DNA from: Callaeas wilsoni
Taxonomy: Eukaryota; Chordata; Aves; Passeriformes; Callaeidae
DNA: 64,000 nucleotides
Direction: 5' to 3'
Assembly (NCBI GenBank): GCA_013398955.1
Contig: VWPU01006287.1
Location: 1-64,000 of the forward strand
In this document: piece by piece, positions 11,314-22,214 of the stretch
Position numbering within the stretch: position 1 is the first letter of the stretch
How the letters are laid out: each line of letters opens with the position of its first letter
The notes under the pieces: model-generated
What the model was told of the DNA's origin: nothing
The model's database searches: none
Seen by the model: the letters and a program-made list of their open reading frames with translations, nothing else
Translations under genes and position numbers: made by a program

Positions 11314-14300
11314 TCAGGCCTGTTCGGCAGGATGGGTCTCCAGCTGCACTGGCATCCCAGAGCCCTCTGTTCCCCTAGGTTCCTCAGCAGCTCTCCATTC
11401 TCCAGGCCTGAGCAGCATCGGGCTCCACTGGAGCATGACAGCCCCTGCCCAAGCAACTATGCTAAAGCAAACCCCTCCAAGCACTGTGCCCTCTAACATA
11501 ACATCACCCTCTGCCAGTCTCAGCAGCATCGTCTTCACTTGCTGGATGATCCCTGCCATGTCTGCCACAGAGCTGCCACACAGGGGTGTGAGGTCTGCCA
11601 TGCCCTGCATCTCTGCTGTCACGCAGCCACTCAGGGAGCAGGCACCAGCACAGTCAGGGGTCTGCATCACTTGCAGCTCTGCTGTCACGTGGGAGCAGGC
11701 ACTGCCACATACCCAGCTCCTGGCCTTCAGGCAGCACAGCTGGCAGCAGTTCATCTGTCCTTGGGGTATGGGGGGGACCCCACTGCCAACCTTCAGCTGT
11801 TGAAGGTAGGTCAGGTTTGTTCCCTAGCCCCTCTTGCCAGCAGCAGCATTGGGCAGGGCAATGGATACTGGTGTGTGACTGGCAGCATGGATGGTGGCCT
11901 TCCCACGTGTAGCACCCAGAAGCAGATGCATGCTGAGCTGCATGGATAAAGTAGCCTTGGGTGCACAGCCCTCAGCATGTGCAGCAGCACTTATCCTGCC
12001 TGTGCTCCAACAGGTCTGCACCACTCCTGGCTCCATCCCCCCAGGCAGTGATCCTGTCACAACCTCACTGACCCACTGCCACATCCCCACGATCACCACC
12101 CACCAGACAGCATATGCAGGGCTCCCTGGGATTGAGGTGGGCATGCAGCCAGCCAAGCATGGACTCCAAGCAGACCTCCTTATTCCATAAAGTGAGGCAA
12201 GGAGAGATTTACAAACCCCTCGGAGAGCCCAGGGCTCCAGCTCCAGGCCTGGCTCTGGGAGGGCTGCGGGGTGGCTGCCCTGTGCATTGGTGCAGGGCAG
12301 GTGAGGGAGTGATCTCACTAGTTTGCAGCAATCATAGTACACTGTTGTGTGTTCTGTGCTGACAAAGACAGTCATATCACCCAGTAGATGGGATGAACCT
12401 GCGTCAGGGGGCAGAGACCTGGGTGGGTGCACAGGTTCTGAGGGCTCCCCCAGCCAGGGGACAAGTGCAGCAAAGGGAGGAGAGGCAAGAATCCTTTGGG
12501 ATCCCTTTGGGGATGCTAAACATAATGTTAAGTACCAGTGATGGAATTTTATTGTGCAAGCACATGTCTGGAACTGGTCTGGGCACCTGCCTGACTCAGG
12601 GATGGGACAATGCAGACAGTGGTAGGGATATGACTGTAGTGCCAGGCAGGGAGAATTCAATCTCCTTTCAGGCATGGCCCTTCCTCTGGGCACAGGAACA
12701 CATTGTGGGGCCAGCATTACCCTGCTGTTCTGGCAGCACAGACCCACTGGTAGTGCAGGGCCGCACAGGCTGCAGCGGGCAGAGAAGGGTCCTGGGACCC
12801 ATCTCCTCTTCCTCCTGAAGCTTTCCTGGTTTCATGCCTCCTCTCCTGGGAACTTCTGACATCCACAGACCTTTGTCCATCCCACTGTCCGCACACCCAA
12901 TACTTTGTGACTGCTCCCAAAATCACAAATTGGCTTGACCTGGCTGGCCTCATTCCCGGAAGAAGCCAGGGAGGAGGGGACCTGTCACCCCAGGTGGATG
13001 TTTGGGCCAGGCACCTACTCCTGGCTGACCAAAGCAGCAGGATGAGCTCAAGGAAGAGGAGGAGAAAGAGGAAAAAAAAGGGGAGGAGAACAAGGATAGT
13101 TCTTGGCTTCACTGCACTATGCTGTTCGCCCATGGCATGCACATGTGAAGCCTGATACTGCCACTCCTCTGAATGCTGACAACAGGGCAGCTCCCACAGA
13201 GCACCATGCTATTATCAACAGTGACATCATGGTGGTTGAGTTTTGGAGCTCTCAGACCTACTTCCTAGGGCACTCCATGGCAGAGTACCCGCGTGGTGTG
13301 CAGCTCCTCTGGGCAGGAGAGGAGCTCCTCCAGCTGCCTGGAGCTGCAGGAGAAGTTGGGCTCTCCCTGCCTCCACTTCCGCCTTTTGCTCCTTAGGATT
13401 GCAGCCTTGGGTGTGATGATGTGCCAAGATCCTCCTGAATAGTAAGTCCCTAGGAACTATGCAGCTTGTTTAGTTCAGAGGCTGGCATAAAGAGAGGCTA
13501 GAGGAGCAGGACCTGGGTTGGATGTAGTGCTGTGCCTTCTGAGAGATGGCAGAACCTGGGCATGTGCACACCCCAAAGACGGGGCAGGATAAGGGATGGG
13601 TTAAGGGCTGCCGTTGAGTGTGGATGAAGGCTGGGCAGCACAGAGTGGTCAGGGTGATGCACAGGAAGGTGTCCTGGGACATGCAGTGCAGCTGAAGGGC
13701 AGCAGCAGCTGGAGCTGGAAGGCAGCAGTATGGCAGCTCTGCTGCAGCCAGACCAGCCACAGGGGCCACCTGCCTGCACAGAACCAGTGCCACTTGCTTA
13801 GGACAGGGCACTCATGCCCAAACATGTCCCCATTTCTTAGGCATGATTCACATCCTGCTGGGGGCCAGGGCAGGATCAGGTGTGATGGATCCCTCACATC
13901 CTGCTGCTGGCAAGGGGACTAGGCAGCCTCCTACCTGCCCGGGGGTGCTGCTTCATCTGGGATGGGAAGGAGCCATGTGAGAAGGAAGGTCCCACTTTTA
14001 GGGTGCTACATTGCTCAAGGAGGATCAGTGCTGCCACGTACACTGAGGGCTCCAGTTGTCCCACTTGGCTGGCCTGTATGGGGACCAGCATGCAGAAAGA
14101 ACACACCACTTCTCTATGAGCTAGAAGCAATTTGCCCCAGGTGTGAATCTCGAGGGCTGGATCTCTGTTGTGCTTCTTTACCTGCATAGAGGAAGAGAAT
14201 GGGCAGGTCTATCCATGTCTGCAGGCTCTTGTCCATTGCTCATGCCGGTACAGGAGCAATGCTGGTGAGTACCCGGGGACTCAGCCTGCTCAGGACATGC

Positions 14301-15182
14301 ACCTGTGCTCCCAGTGGAGCCTCTGCAGAGGGTAGATCCACACACGAGGTGCTGGGTTAGTGCCCTTCCTGCCCATGTCCACCCTGGTCCAGCTCAATTC
14401 CTGCTGTAGGGGTTGCAGCACTGGGGCACTGAGCTCCGGCCCCACCGCAGCCTTGGCTTGCAGGAGTTAAAGCCCAGATAAGTGAATCCATTTCCCTCTA
14501 CTGACCTTTGGCCCCTGTCCTGCACAGAATCCCCCAAGGATCCTGTGAAGCGAGCACAGTCTGTCCCATTCCCTGCCCTGCCACAGGAGTCAGTGGGTCT
14601 ATTCTGCAGCACCACATCCGCCATGGGAGCCTGGACCTGCTTCTGCTGAAGTGTCTCTGACACAGCCTGCTCCTACCTGGGCACCTCCTGGCCATGAATC
14701 CACCTTGCCTGTGCCCCAGGAAGGAGGGGAGAGGGAAACACTCTCAGTACCCAGCACTGCAGGAGCCCAGCAGCCCAAGGCACTGCACAGTGCAGAATGC
14801 AGCCACAAGCAGGGCACCATGTCCACCAGGAGCAGAGGGAGCCATCGAGCTAGCAGGCAGAGGCTGCCGTGGAGCTAGCATCTGCTCAGGACATGACTCC
14901 CCAGGCTGCAGCCTGCTCCCTGGCAGTGGGCCTAGGGGACTAGAGTGCCTGAAAACTGTCAGGGCCTTGGTGTTACCATCTCCAGCGACCACAGGGCTGC
15001 CAGCCTGCAAAGAAGAGTGGGAACCTCCCTTCCCTGCTGTATGCTGGCATTTCCAGATGAATCTGTGCATGGCAACACGTGTACCCAGGCTGAGCGCCTG
15101 GTCCCTGTCCTGCTGCACAGCTGCTGCTACCAGGGCCTGCAGAGGCGCTTCGTGGGATCTCAACTTCCCACAGAGCTGTCCC
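11314..15182 (-). CDS. Unassigned coding-like segment; tentative brambleberry/KAR5-like gene or relic
   Basis: Not confidently recognised. Pieces with coding character occur in one order on the minus strand. (1) 15182-15085, between an AAGCAG acceptor and a GTACAC donor, encodes LRSHEAPLQALVAAAVQQDR then DQALSLG. (2) From about 14672, after a TAG acceptor, it reads EQAVSETLQQKQVQ. (3) Near 12.1 kb is a hydrophobic AYAVWWVVIVGMWQW. (4) At 11754-11314 a 146-codon frame has VTAELQ/VTAEMQ repeats, a helical DMAGIIQQVKTMLLRLAEGD and then a hydrophobic VLGGVCFSIVAWAGAVML. A Q-rich helical region followed by membrane segments is the layout of the KAR5/brambleberry nuclear-fusion family, and the ALVxAAxxQ stretch recalls it, but this is memory-based. 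No cysteine-rich N-terminal domain was found. It could be a decayed gene or chance. Confidence 0.22.
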
Positions 15183-15744
15183 CTGCTTAGATGGCACTAA
15201 GATGCAGAGTTTTCCCTCCAGCCTGCCCAGACCTCCAAATGTCCCTTGTCTGACTCTCCTTCCTCCAAGGGGTTGTATCCCTCCTGCTGTGCTAACCCAC
15301 AGGACTCTCTATCCTGCTTTTCCCTGCACCTTGAGCAGTGGTGAGAAACAGGGTCCCAGGGGAACCTCAGCTCCTGGCCACATCAGAAGCCCCACCTGGA
15401 CCTGGAGAGAAATATCAGAACAGAGGGAGGCTTCAGCTCAGCTGCAGCTCTGGGAGCTCACCTGAAGCCCTGGCTGTGTGTTACACTGAGGGAGGCTGCT
15501 TCACCATTTCCACAGACAAGACATTCCTGAGAGGTGACCTGACAGCACTCTCCCCTCTTGCCTTTCCAATTTCTTTGTCTGAATGAACTCTTTTTTTCCC
15601 TTTTTGAGACACCTCAAAAGCCCATAAATCACAATGTTGAGATCTGCTGTGGCTAAGAAAGGAAGGATTTGGAAAAAGAACAGGGGTTCAGGAAAGATGC
15701 CACTCCTGGTCACTTTTACCCCTAAAACCCAGGCTCCAGACATC

Positions 15745-16086
15745 TCCAAATACTGCTCAGCCTGGAGAAGAGAAGGCTCTGGGGAGACCTCATTGCAGCC
15801 TTCCAGTACTTAAGGGGGCAGATAGTGATAGGATAAGGGGGAATGGTTTTAAACTGACAGAAGAAAGATTTAGGTAAAATGTTAGGAAGAAATTCTTCCC
15901 TGTGAAGATGGTAAAGCACTGGCATGTTGCCCAGAAAAGCTTTGGCTGCCCCATCTCTGCATGTGTTCTGGGCCAGGTTGGATAGGTCTTTGAGCAACCT
16001 GGGATAGTGGAAGGTGTTCCTGCCCATGGCAGGGGAATGAAATGAAATGAGCTTTGAGGTCCCTTCCAGCCTGAACTATTCCGTGA
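15745..16086 (+). mobile_element. CR1 LINE, 5'-truncated 3' end
   Basis: Plus-orientation CR1 tail. It has the diagnostic order of ...CTCAGCCTGGAGAAGAGAAG, ...TTCTTCCCTGTGAAG, ...GGCCAGGTTGGATAGG, GTTCCTGCCCATGGCAGG and GAGGTCCCTTCCAGCC, ending near ATTCCGTGA. Non-coding relic. Confidence 0.9.
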
Positions 16087-16240
16087 AACATGCCAACCCT
16101 TTTAGGGCTTTCCCAGAAAACTATAGCAGCAACCTGCATCTCCAAGAATCCTGCCTGTCAGTTAGGAGTTAGGGGTTTTGACCACCAGTATGCTGGGAGG
16201 CAATCAAGGAATTGTTCTCCAGATTGTCCTAGAAAATGGC

Positions 16241-16246
16241 TTTATT
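16241..16246 (-). terminator. Candidate polyadenylation signal (minus strand)
   Basis: TTTATT on the plus strand is AATAAA on the minus strand, just left of the CR1-free tract and followed downstream (to the left) by mixed sequence. It could end a minus-strand transcript from the right, but a lone hexamer is weak evidence. Confidence 0.2.
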
Positions 16247-17667
16247 CACAAGCTGTATGTCAACAGCAAGACAACTCTTCTTGCAGGGATGGGTTTGGGG
16301 AAGGTCCCCCAAATCACTGGGACTAGAGACCAAAGTGGCACTATTGTGCCACAAGCAAGGCTAAACAGATCTGGGTAGAGGTGGCCAAACTCCCTGCACT
16401 GCCCAGGTCCTCTCTGCAGCCTTGTAACAAGGCAAATAGACTGCTTGTCCTGGAGCTGTGAAACTGCCTGCATGGAGAGAGACACAGCCCCAAGTGCAGG
16501 TTTCAGCACGGCCCACACTCACAGGCTGGCTGCAGGCCACCCTGGCTACAGGCAGCCCTGGCTACTGGCACAATTTCTCCTTCAGGACTGAGGAGCTGGG
16601 GACAAATCTGCCTCAGCACTCCGAGGCTGCTCTCTTGTGGTTACTGGCAGTGTGGAAACTGCATCACAGGCACCAGTGCCATATGACTCCAAGAAACCTG
16701 GAAGCTGTAATGTTATGGAGCACCTGTACATGACCAGACCTGGTATTTGCTAATGAGCCACATCACATGGTGACAAAAGACAGTTGGGTATGCCACTCCC
16801 AATGGTTCATGTCCTACCAACTGGTGGAGGGCCTGGCTATGCGTCGCACCTCTGGGCTTTCTGCTGCTTGTGGTCGGTGATGGCTGCCCCATGTTCCAGG
16901 ACTACCATGTCCTTATGGATCAAGAGTATGAACTTTCATCTGCTGCTCTCTGGTGACAGTTCTGTTTGCCTCTGTATCTGTCTCAGGCAGGGGCCCTTCT
17001 GTCTCATTTACCATGTGAACTATTTCAAGTCCAGACTCTTTTCTGAATGTATTTTCTCCTTATAGACACCTGATTCTCCCCTGGGACAGTCACAAGGAAT
17101 TAAGAAGACTTGGAAATATATTCCTGAGTATGGTCTTCAGGGCTGCTCCTCCCCAGGACCATCCTTCTCCTTGCCCACAGCTCTATGATGTGTTCTCTTG
17201 CACTACTCGAGTTTTGTGGGCTCACCATGAAGAGATATTTCTTGGCCATGCTGCACCTTCTGTCTGCAAAACATCAGATGTTTTCCTAGCTGTAATAAAT
17301 CTCACTAGTTACTGTTCTTTTCCATTATTTTTATAGCGGTTCACAGACTTTTCTCTGATGCATAGCTGGCTGTACTACCAACATCCTTTTTCTGTTCCCT
17401 CCTTGCTTTGCACAAGCTCAGATATGAAAGCTGTAGAGTGGAAACCATCTGTGTAGGGAGCAATACTCTCAGGGCATTGCTTCTTCTTGTCTTCTTGTCT
17501 AGACGGCTTATTTAAGAAAGAACCGAACAGCCACCTGGTTGAGAGTCTTCCCTGCTCAGTTCTGACTCTGCCAGCTCTTGCACTGGACTCCTAATCCTTG
17601 CTGCTATGCCTAACATAGTGCAGGCAGGCTGAGCTGTTGCATTAAAATGCCCTGTCCACACACAATG

Positions 17668-17822
17668 AGATTCACAGAGATTTTCAGAGAACCACAGAAT
17701 AGTCTGAGATAGAAGGGACCCAGAAGGATCATCAAGTCCAACTCTTAAGTGAATGGCCCATATGGGAATCAAACCCACAGCCTTGGAGTTACTAGCACCA
17801 TGCCCTGACCATGAACTGAGAT
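17668..17822 (-). mobile_element. tRNA-Ile/CR1 SINE (TguSINE1-like)
   Basis: Read on the minus strand it starts with a tRNA-Ile-like head (CTCAGTTCATGGTCAGGGCA, then TGGTGCTAGTAACTCCAAGG, then a B-box-like GTGGGTTTGATTCCCATATG). It continues into a CR1 tail (GTTGGACTTGATGATCCTTC, then TGGGTCCCTTCTATCTC) and ends in degenerate ATTCTGTGGTT repeats. This head-tail arrangement is that of the CR1-mobilised zebra finch TguSINE1 family. The head has decayed, so it is not a functional tRNA gene. Confidence 0.8.
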
Positions 17823-20800
17823 TGCTAGTACTCCATTCAGCATTTCACATGTGGTCTCCAATTACCTTTGGAAATGGAAGACTAATTTATCCACTGCAAA
17901 GCCAGTATGAATAAGTCTTTATCCTGCAGCAAAAGCTCCCACCAGCATCCCATGATGCTCTGCTGGCTCCCTGCAAAGTGCTTTCCCATCCTTCCTTTTT
18001 TTGGTGGTCATTCTCTTAAGCCCCAATTTCAGTCACTGAACTAGGGTCAACTGCAGCTCCATCATGTACGGTGGTCACAAACCAGCACTTTGCTCCTTTT
18101 GACTCATTTACAGCTGTCAGATGCATCCCAATCCAACCATCTTCTTCTCCTTTCTCAATGGTATGATGGCACACAGAGAAATCTTAAAATAACCTTTCAC
18201 AAAAATTTTGCCACTCCTCACAAGTTGTGCCTGCATTTGGACATCCCTTATGCTGTGTTTGATCCCTTAAGAAGCTGCTCTGCCTGCCACCCAAACCGTG
18301 TCCCATTCCTATCCCCACTCCAGCAGCTGTGATGCAGGACACAAAATCAGCTGTCACAAAACAAAGCTTCCCCCAGCCACCTTACAGCATTTATGTTTTG
18401 TTCTTAACACCCACACACCTTTAACATCCTGCATATCAGCAGGTGGTTGTTACAAGGCTCCTCTTCTCACAGTACCTGTTAAGATGATTCCTGGCCCCAG
18501 GTACACAAGGTAAAGTGAACCAGCAGAATAATGAAGGATATTATCAACATCCACCAAGATTATAAAACGGTTTAAAGTCTCCATCTGATGTCACAAAAAT
18601 TCCTCACAATTCTTAAGATGCTCCTACAGTGGAGTTCTTAAACTACCCCGTGGAAACACAGCAGGTACTGCCAGACTGGTCACTGAGGAGACACCACAGA
18701 ACAGATACTATAACTGCCAAACTTCCTACCAAAAGCAAAAAGAGCAGGCAGCTTGTCCCACAACCTACCATGTGTGACAGGCACCATTGCTTCAGGTTCC
18801 CTTGACAACCACATCCTATGCCTAGCCTTGAGGCTCAGCCTCAGTGGCAGCAGGAGCCTCCAGCTGGTCCAAAACTCATCAGCTACAGCTCAACACCAGG
18901 CTGGGGTGCTGGGATCCCAGCTGAATGTGCTTCCCTGTGCTGGGCAGAACTTGCAACATGCTGCATGCTGTTACTTCTGCTCTTGAATCCTTTGGTCTCC
19001 AGTCCCCTCATCTTTCTCCTTGTTTCAGGGAAGCGCTTGCCAAGAGACACCCAGCTCCTATCAGTTACTGGCATCCCAAAAGGAAGTTGGCCTTCACCTG
19101 CCTGCATACCTGGAAGCTGGTGCCTATTCGTTCCAACAGCTACAGCCCAGCAGCCTGACCTCAGCTCTGCCACGAACTTGGGAGAGGGGAGAGCATGGCC
19201 AACCACTTGTGTGCTCCAATGGCAGTCCTGCCAAGGTCCCTCAGTGCAGGCTCACACTCCTCTCTGCCTGTGCATCTCCAGATTGTGAATCCAGCAGACA
19301 TTTGTGAACACTGCAGAGCCTTGGGTGCAGGGCACGATGTTTTTCCATAGCAGGAACCATGTGGTGTGCCTAAAACTCTTTCCACACTATGAAACTGGGC
19401 AACATCTTTGCCATCCAGAGGGAAGGCAAGCCCTCAACAAGCAAAGGCTTTGGAGAACCTCAGGGAGGAGCTGGCAGGGACAAGTTCCAGTTGTGGCACT
19501 TCACCCACACTGCCTGCTCTTCACTGTGCTGTGAGCTTCAGGGATCCCACAAGCCCTGAGATCCCATGGCCTCTCTTTCAAGGGTTCCCCATTCCTGTCA
19601 AGTGCCCCCTTCCCTGCACAGTTGATGCAGGACGGAAGGGAGGCTTGGCTTCTGCTTCCCAATTGTCCCATCCTCTTCCCATCTGTGTTCTTTCATACTC
19701 CTCATTCTCAGTGGATAAGTCTGTCAGATGGAAAGCTTTTCCCAGGATTAACTAAGGATAAATTCTTTTCTCCCCCTTGCTATGACAGTGGCTGGATTAA
19801 GACCTTAGCTACATGTAAGCAGTGGAGGGAAGCCCTCATCATGGCCAGAATCTGAGCCAAATATTCAGCAAAGAATTAAATCTCTATGAGGCGGAGGAAG
19901 GAAGTACTGTCTTAGAGCAAAATATTTAGATTCTGTGGAATATTGGCCAATTACAATATTCTTCTTCAAACAGAACATTTATAAGAACACTGAAATAAAT
20001 ATTTGAGAACACTATATACCAAAGCTTTAAGTAATTCCTGATGCAAAAGTGTTCTCTCATTTTTCAGGCAGCTTCCCCATTTAGTGTTTGGAGTTGGGAT
20101 GAATTTTGGTGGGACTGGGTTGCACTGACAGGTCTGGTGGCGCATGTCCCTGCTGGAAATGGTGAAACCCCCCTGGCAAGGGTCACCTCTCAGTTTAAAC
20201 CAAATGGCTGGGTGTGCTGGGGTATGAGATGTGCTGTCGACTTCAAAGACCCTGCCAGATGCAGCTTGGAAAAGGGCCTGAAGGCAGCTCTTCCTAGGAG
20301 GTGGGAGGGCATTTTGTGACCTTCCTGTGCCTTTCAGTCCTGTGTGGAGAACTGCGGAGGGATGTGGACACAAATGAGATTCCTTAAATGGCCTTTTCTG
20401 AGATTCTGATGAACTGACCTGCTAATTTAAGTCACACTCACTGCTGCCATGTCAGGGGACTTGATCAGTGATGCCGGGGGTCACATCCCACTGCCGTGGC
20501 TGCAGAAGCAAGGCAAACCCACCCACAGAGCCCTAGCAGATTTGGTGTCATGCTCCTGAGCTGATGCCCACCCTGGCCCTGCACAGCCCCAACCACATGC
20601 ATTGCCTTCTATTTTGCCCCCATTTCCCCCGCCATATGAACAACCTAGCCCAATTCTTTCTCTCTCAGGCTCAGTTTTTGCTGATTTCGCATCCTTGTCC
20701 AGTGATTGTAGCCTTGGTGCATGATCCCAGTCAGGCAGCACTGCTGATACTCTCTCACATCCCTTTGTCTGGCTGTTTCTTGCTTTTTGCTCAGCCCCTG

Positions 20801-22190
20801 GGAAGGGCTGGCCCCTCTTTGGCCTGGCAGTCATCCCGCCATTTAACCTCAACCCAGAGCCAGACATCTCCTTGCAATTTCGCACTACTGTCATTAATGC
20901 TGGTATTTTCCTACATTTCAGCCACTGCCACCTGATGCAACACCAAAACTGACTTTCAACATAGGCTGGAGTCTCTCTTCATTGGCTTTCACATACTCAT
21001 TATCCCCTATGCCAGTAGGAAACAAGTTACCACCACACTCCTTGGGAGCCTATGGATACTCTGCTCTTCCTTATGTTAGGTGGGGCAGGGTTAGGGAAAG
21101 AGTTTGGGAGAGGCCCACAGGCAAAACCACTTTTACAAAACAAAATCCTTTGTCTTTTTAAAATATTATGCAGATTATGTCTTATGCAGATCACCGATGC
21201 AAGACAAAGAAGCGGGGCTTAGGATGTATTGAACAAGCACGATGACATCTCCATGCATCCTCCAAATGGACAGGATTATAGGATTGATGAGGACTGGTCA
21301 AACTATCATGAGATGATCCAACTGTGCTGATAAAACATTTCCTGAGTTTGTTTCTCTTAAAGAAAACAACTAGGTTTGGATGGAAGATCTGAGTGACAAG
21401 AAATAACTTCAGGGTGAACTTGCTGAAAAAATGACACTGCTTCACAGATTCTTCTTTTTTGGCCTCCCAAGAACTTCCCAGCTTTCTAATAGTTCCAGCT
21501 GAGGCTAGGGACAGTCTCTGGAGTTGTGTACTGACAGAGTGGTGACAGCTTTTTGCTACAGTACTTTTGCTCCTCACACCATCTCTTGACTGCCAGACTG
21601 ACCAGCTTCCTGCAAACCACGACGTTCCAGGGAATATATTACACATCTGTGAAGTTCCCCTCATTCTCTCCCACCAAGGCAGTCAGGCCCTCACGTTGAT
21701 GTCAGAATCCTGCAAGGCAGAAGGGCAGCCCAGGGTTCTGGTGCACCTTGCACTTGTCTAGAGCTAAATCTAGGGGAGACAAATGCCTTCAGAGATGACA
21801 AAAGACATTTGATCCATGGTGGTATTCCCAGCACATGCTAGAGGAGCAGTTATCTAGTCACCACTGAGAGATGCTTTGGTGGGAACGACTGGCAAAGCCC
21901 TGCTCTCTCTGTAGCACTCCCCAAGCGTGTTCTGCACCAGATGTGGTGATACATCTGTTCATCTCTTCATTGGTATCACAGCTCAATCTACTTGGATGCT
22001 GCTTCCATGAGGCACCCAAGAGATTTCCATAAGCTTTTCACTACAAGAGTATGTTTTCAGTTGCTTTCAAGTTGCCAGATTGAAATGACCTGAACTGCCC
22101 ATGTCAGGCACACATCCATCAGCCTGGGTTAAACAGATGCTCTGATATTGGACCAAACCCACAAGAAACACAGTTCACATATTTCAAATA
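17823..22190. other. Intergenic, nothing recognised
   Basis: Mixed-composition DNA without recognisable transposons, RNA genes or exons with homology. Short open frames, including one of 137 codons on the minus strand at 20,481-20,894, show no family features. If the TUG1 candidate is longer than drawn, its 3' part could extend here. Confidence 0.45.
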
Positions 22191-22208
22191 ATGAGACAGG
22201 GAAAACTA

Positions 22209-22214
22209 TTTATT
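22209..22214 (-). terminator. Candidate polyadenylation signal for the TUG1 candidate
   Basis: AATAAA on the minus strand, followed within 30 nt by mixed T/G-containing sequence. Chosen as the provisional 3' end only because it is the first canonical hexamer in a suitable place. Confidence 0.25.

Noticed and set aside
11824..12747. 307-codon minus-strand open frame as a single-exon gene
   Set aside because: Its start and most of its length have no domain, repeat or compositional sign of a protein. Only a short hydrophobic part was kept, as weak support for the neighbouring candidate.
12717..13142. Minus-strand frame with a strongly hydrophobic Leu/Phe run
   Set aside because: The run is the complement of a purine-rich AGGAGGAGAAAGAGG tract, which always reads Leu/Phe on the other strand. 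No homology or splice support.
17751..17822. tRNA-Ile gene
   Set aside because: The anticodon and stem regions have decayed, there is no intact 5' acceptor stem, and it is fused to a CR1 tail, so it is a SINE head.
20481..20894. 137-codon minus-strand frame
   Set aside because: Low-complexity, no recognisable domain, no convincing splice sites, no homology I can name.
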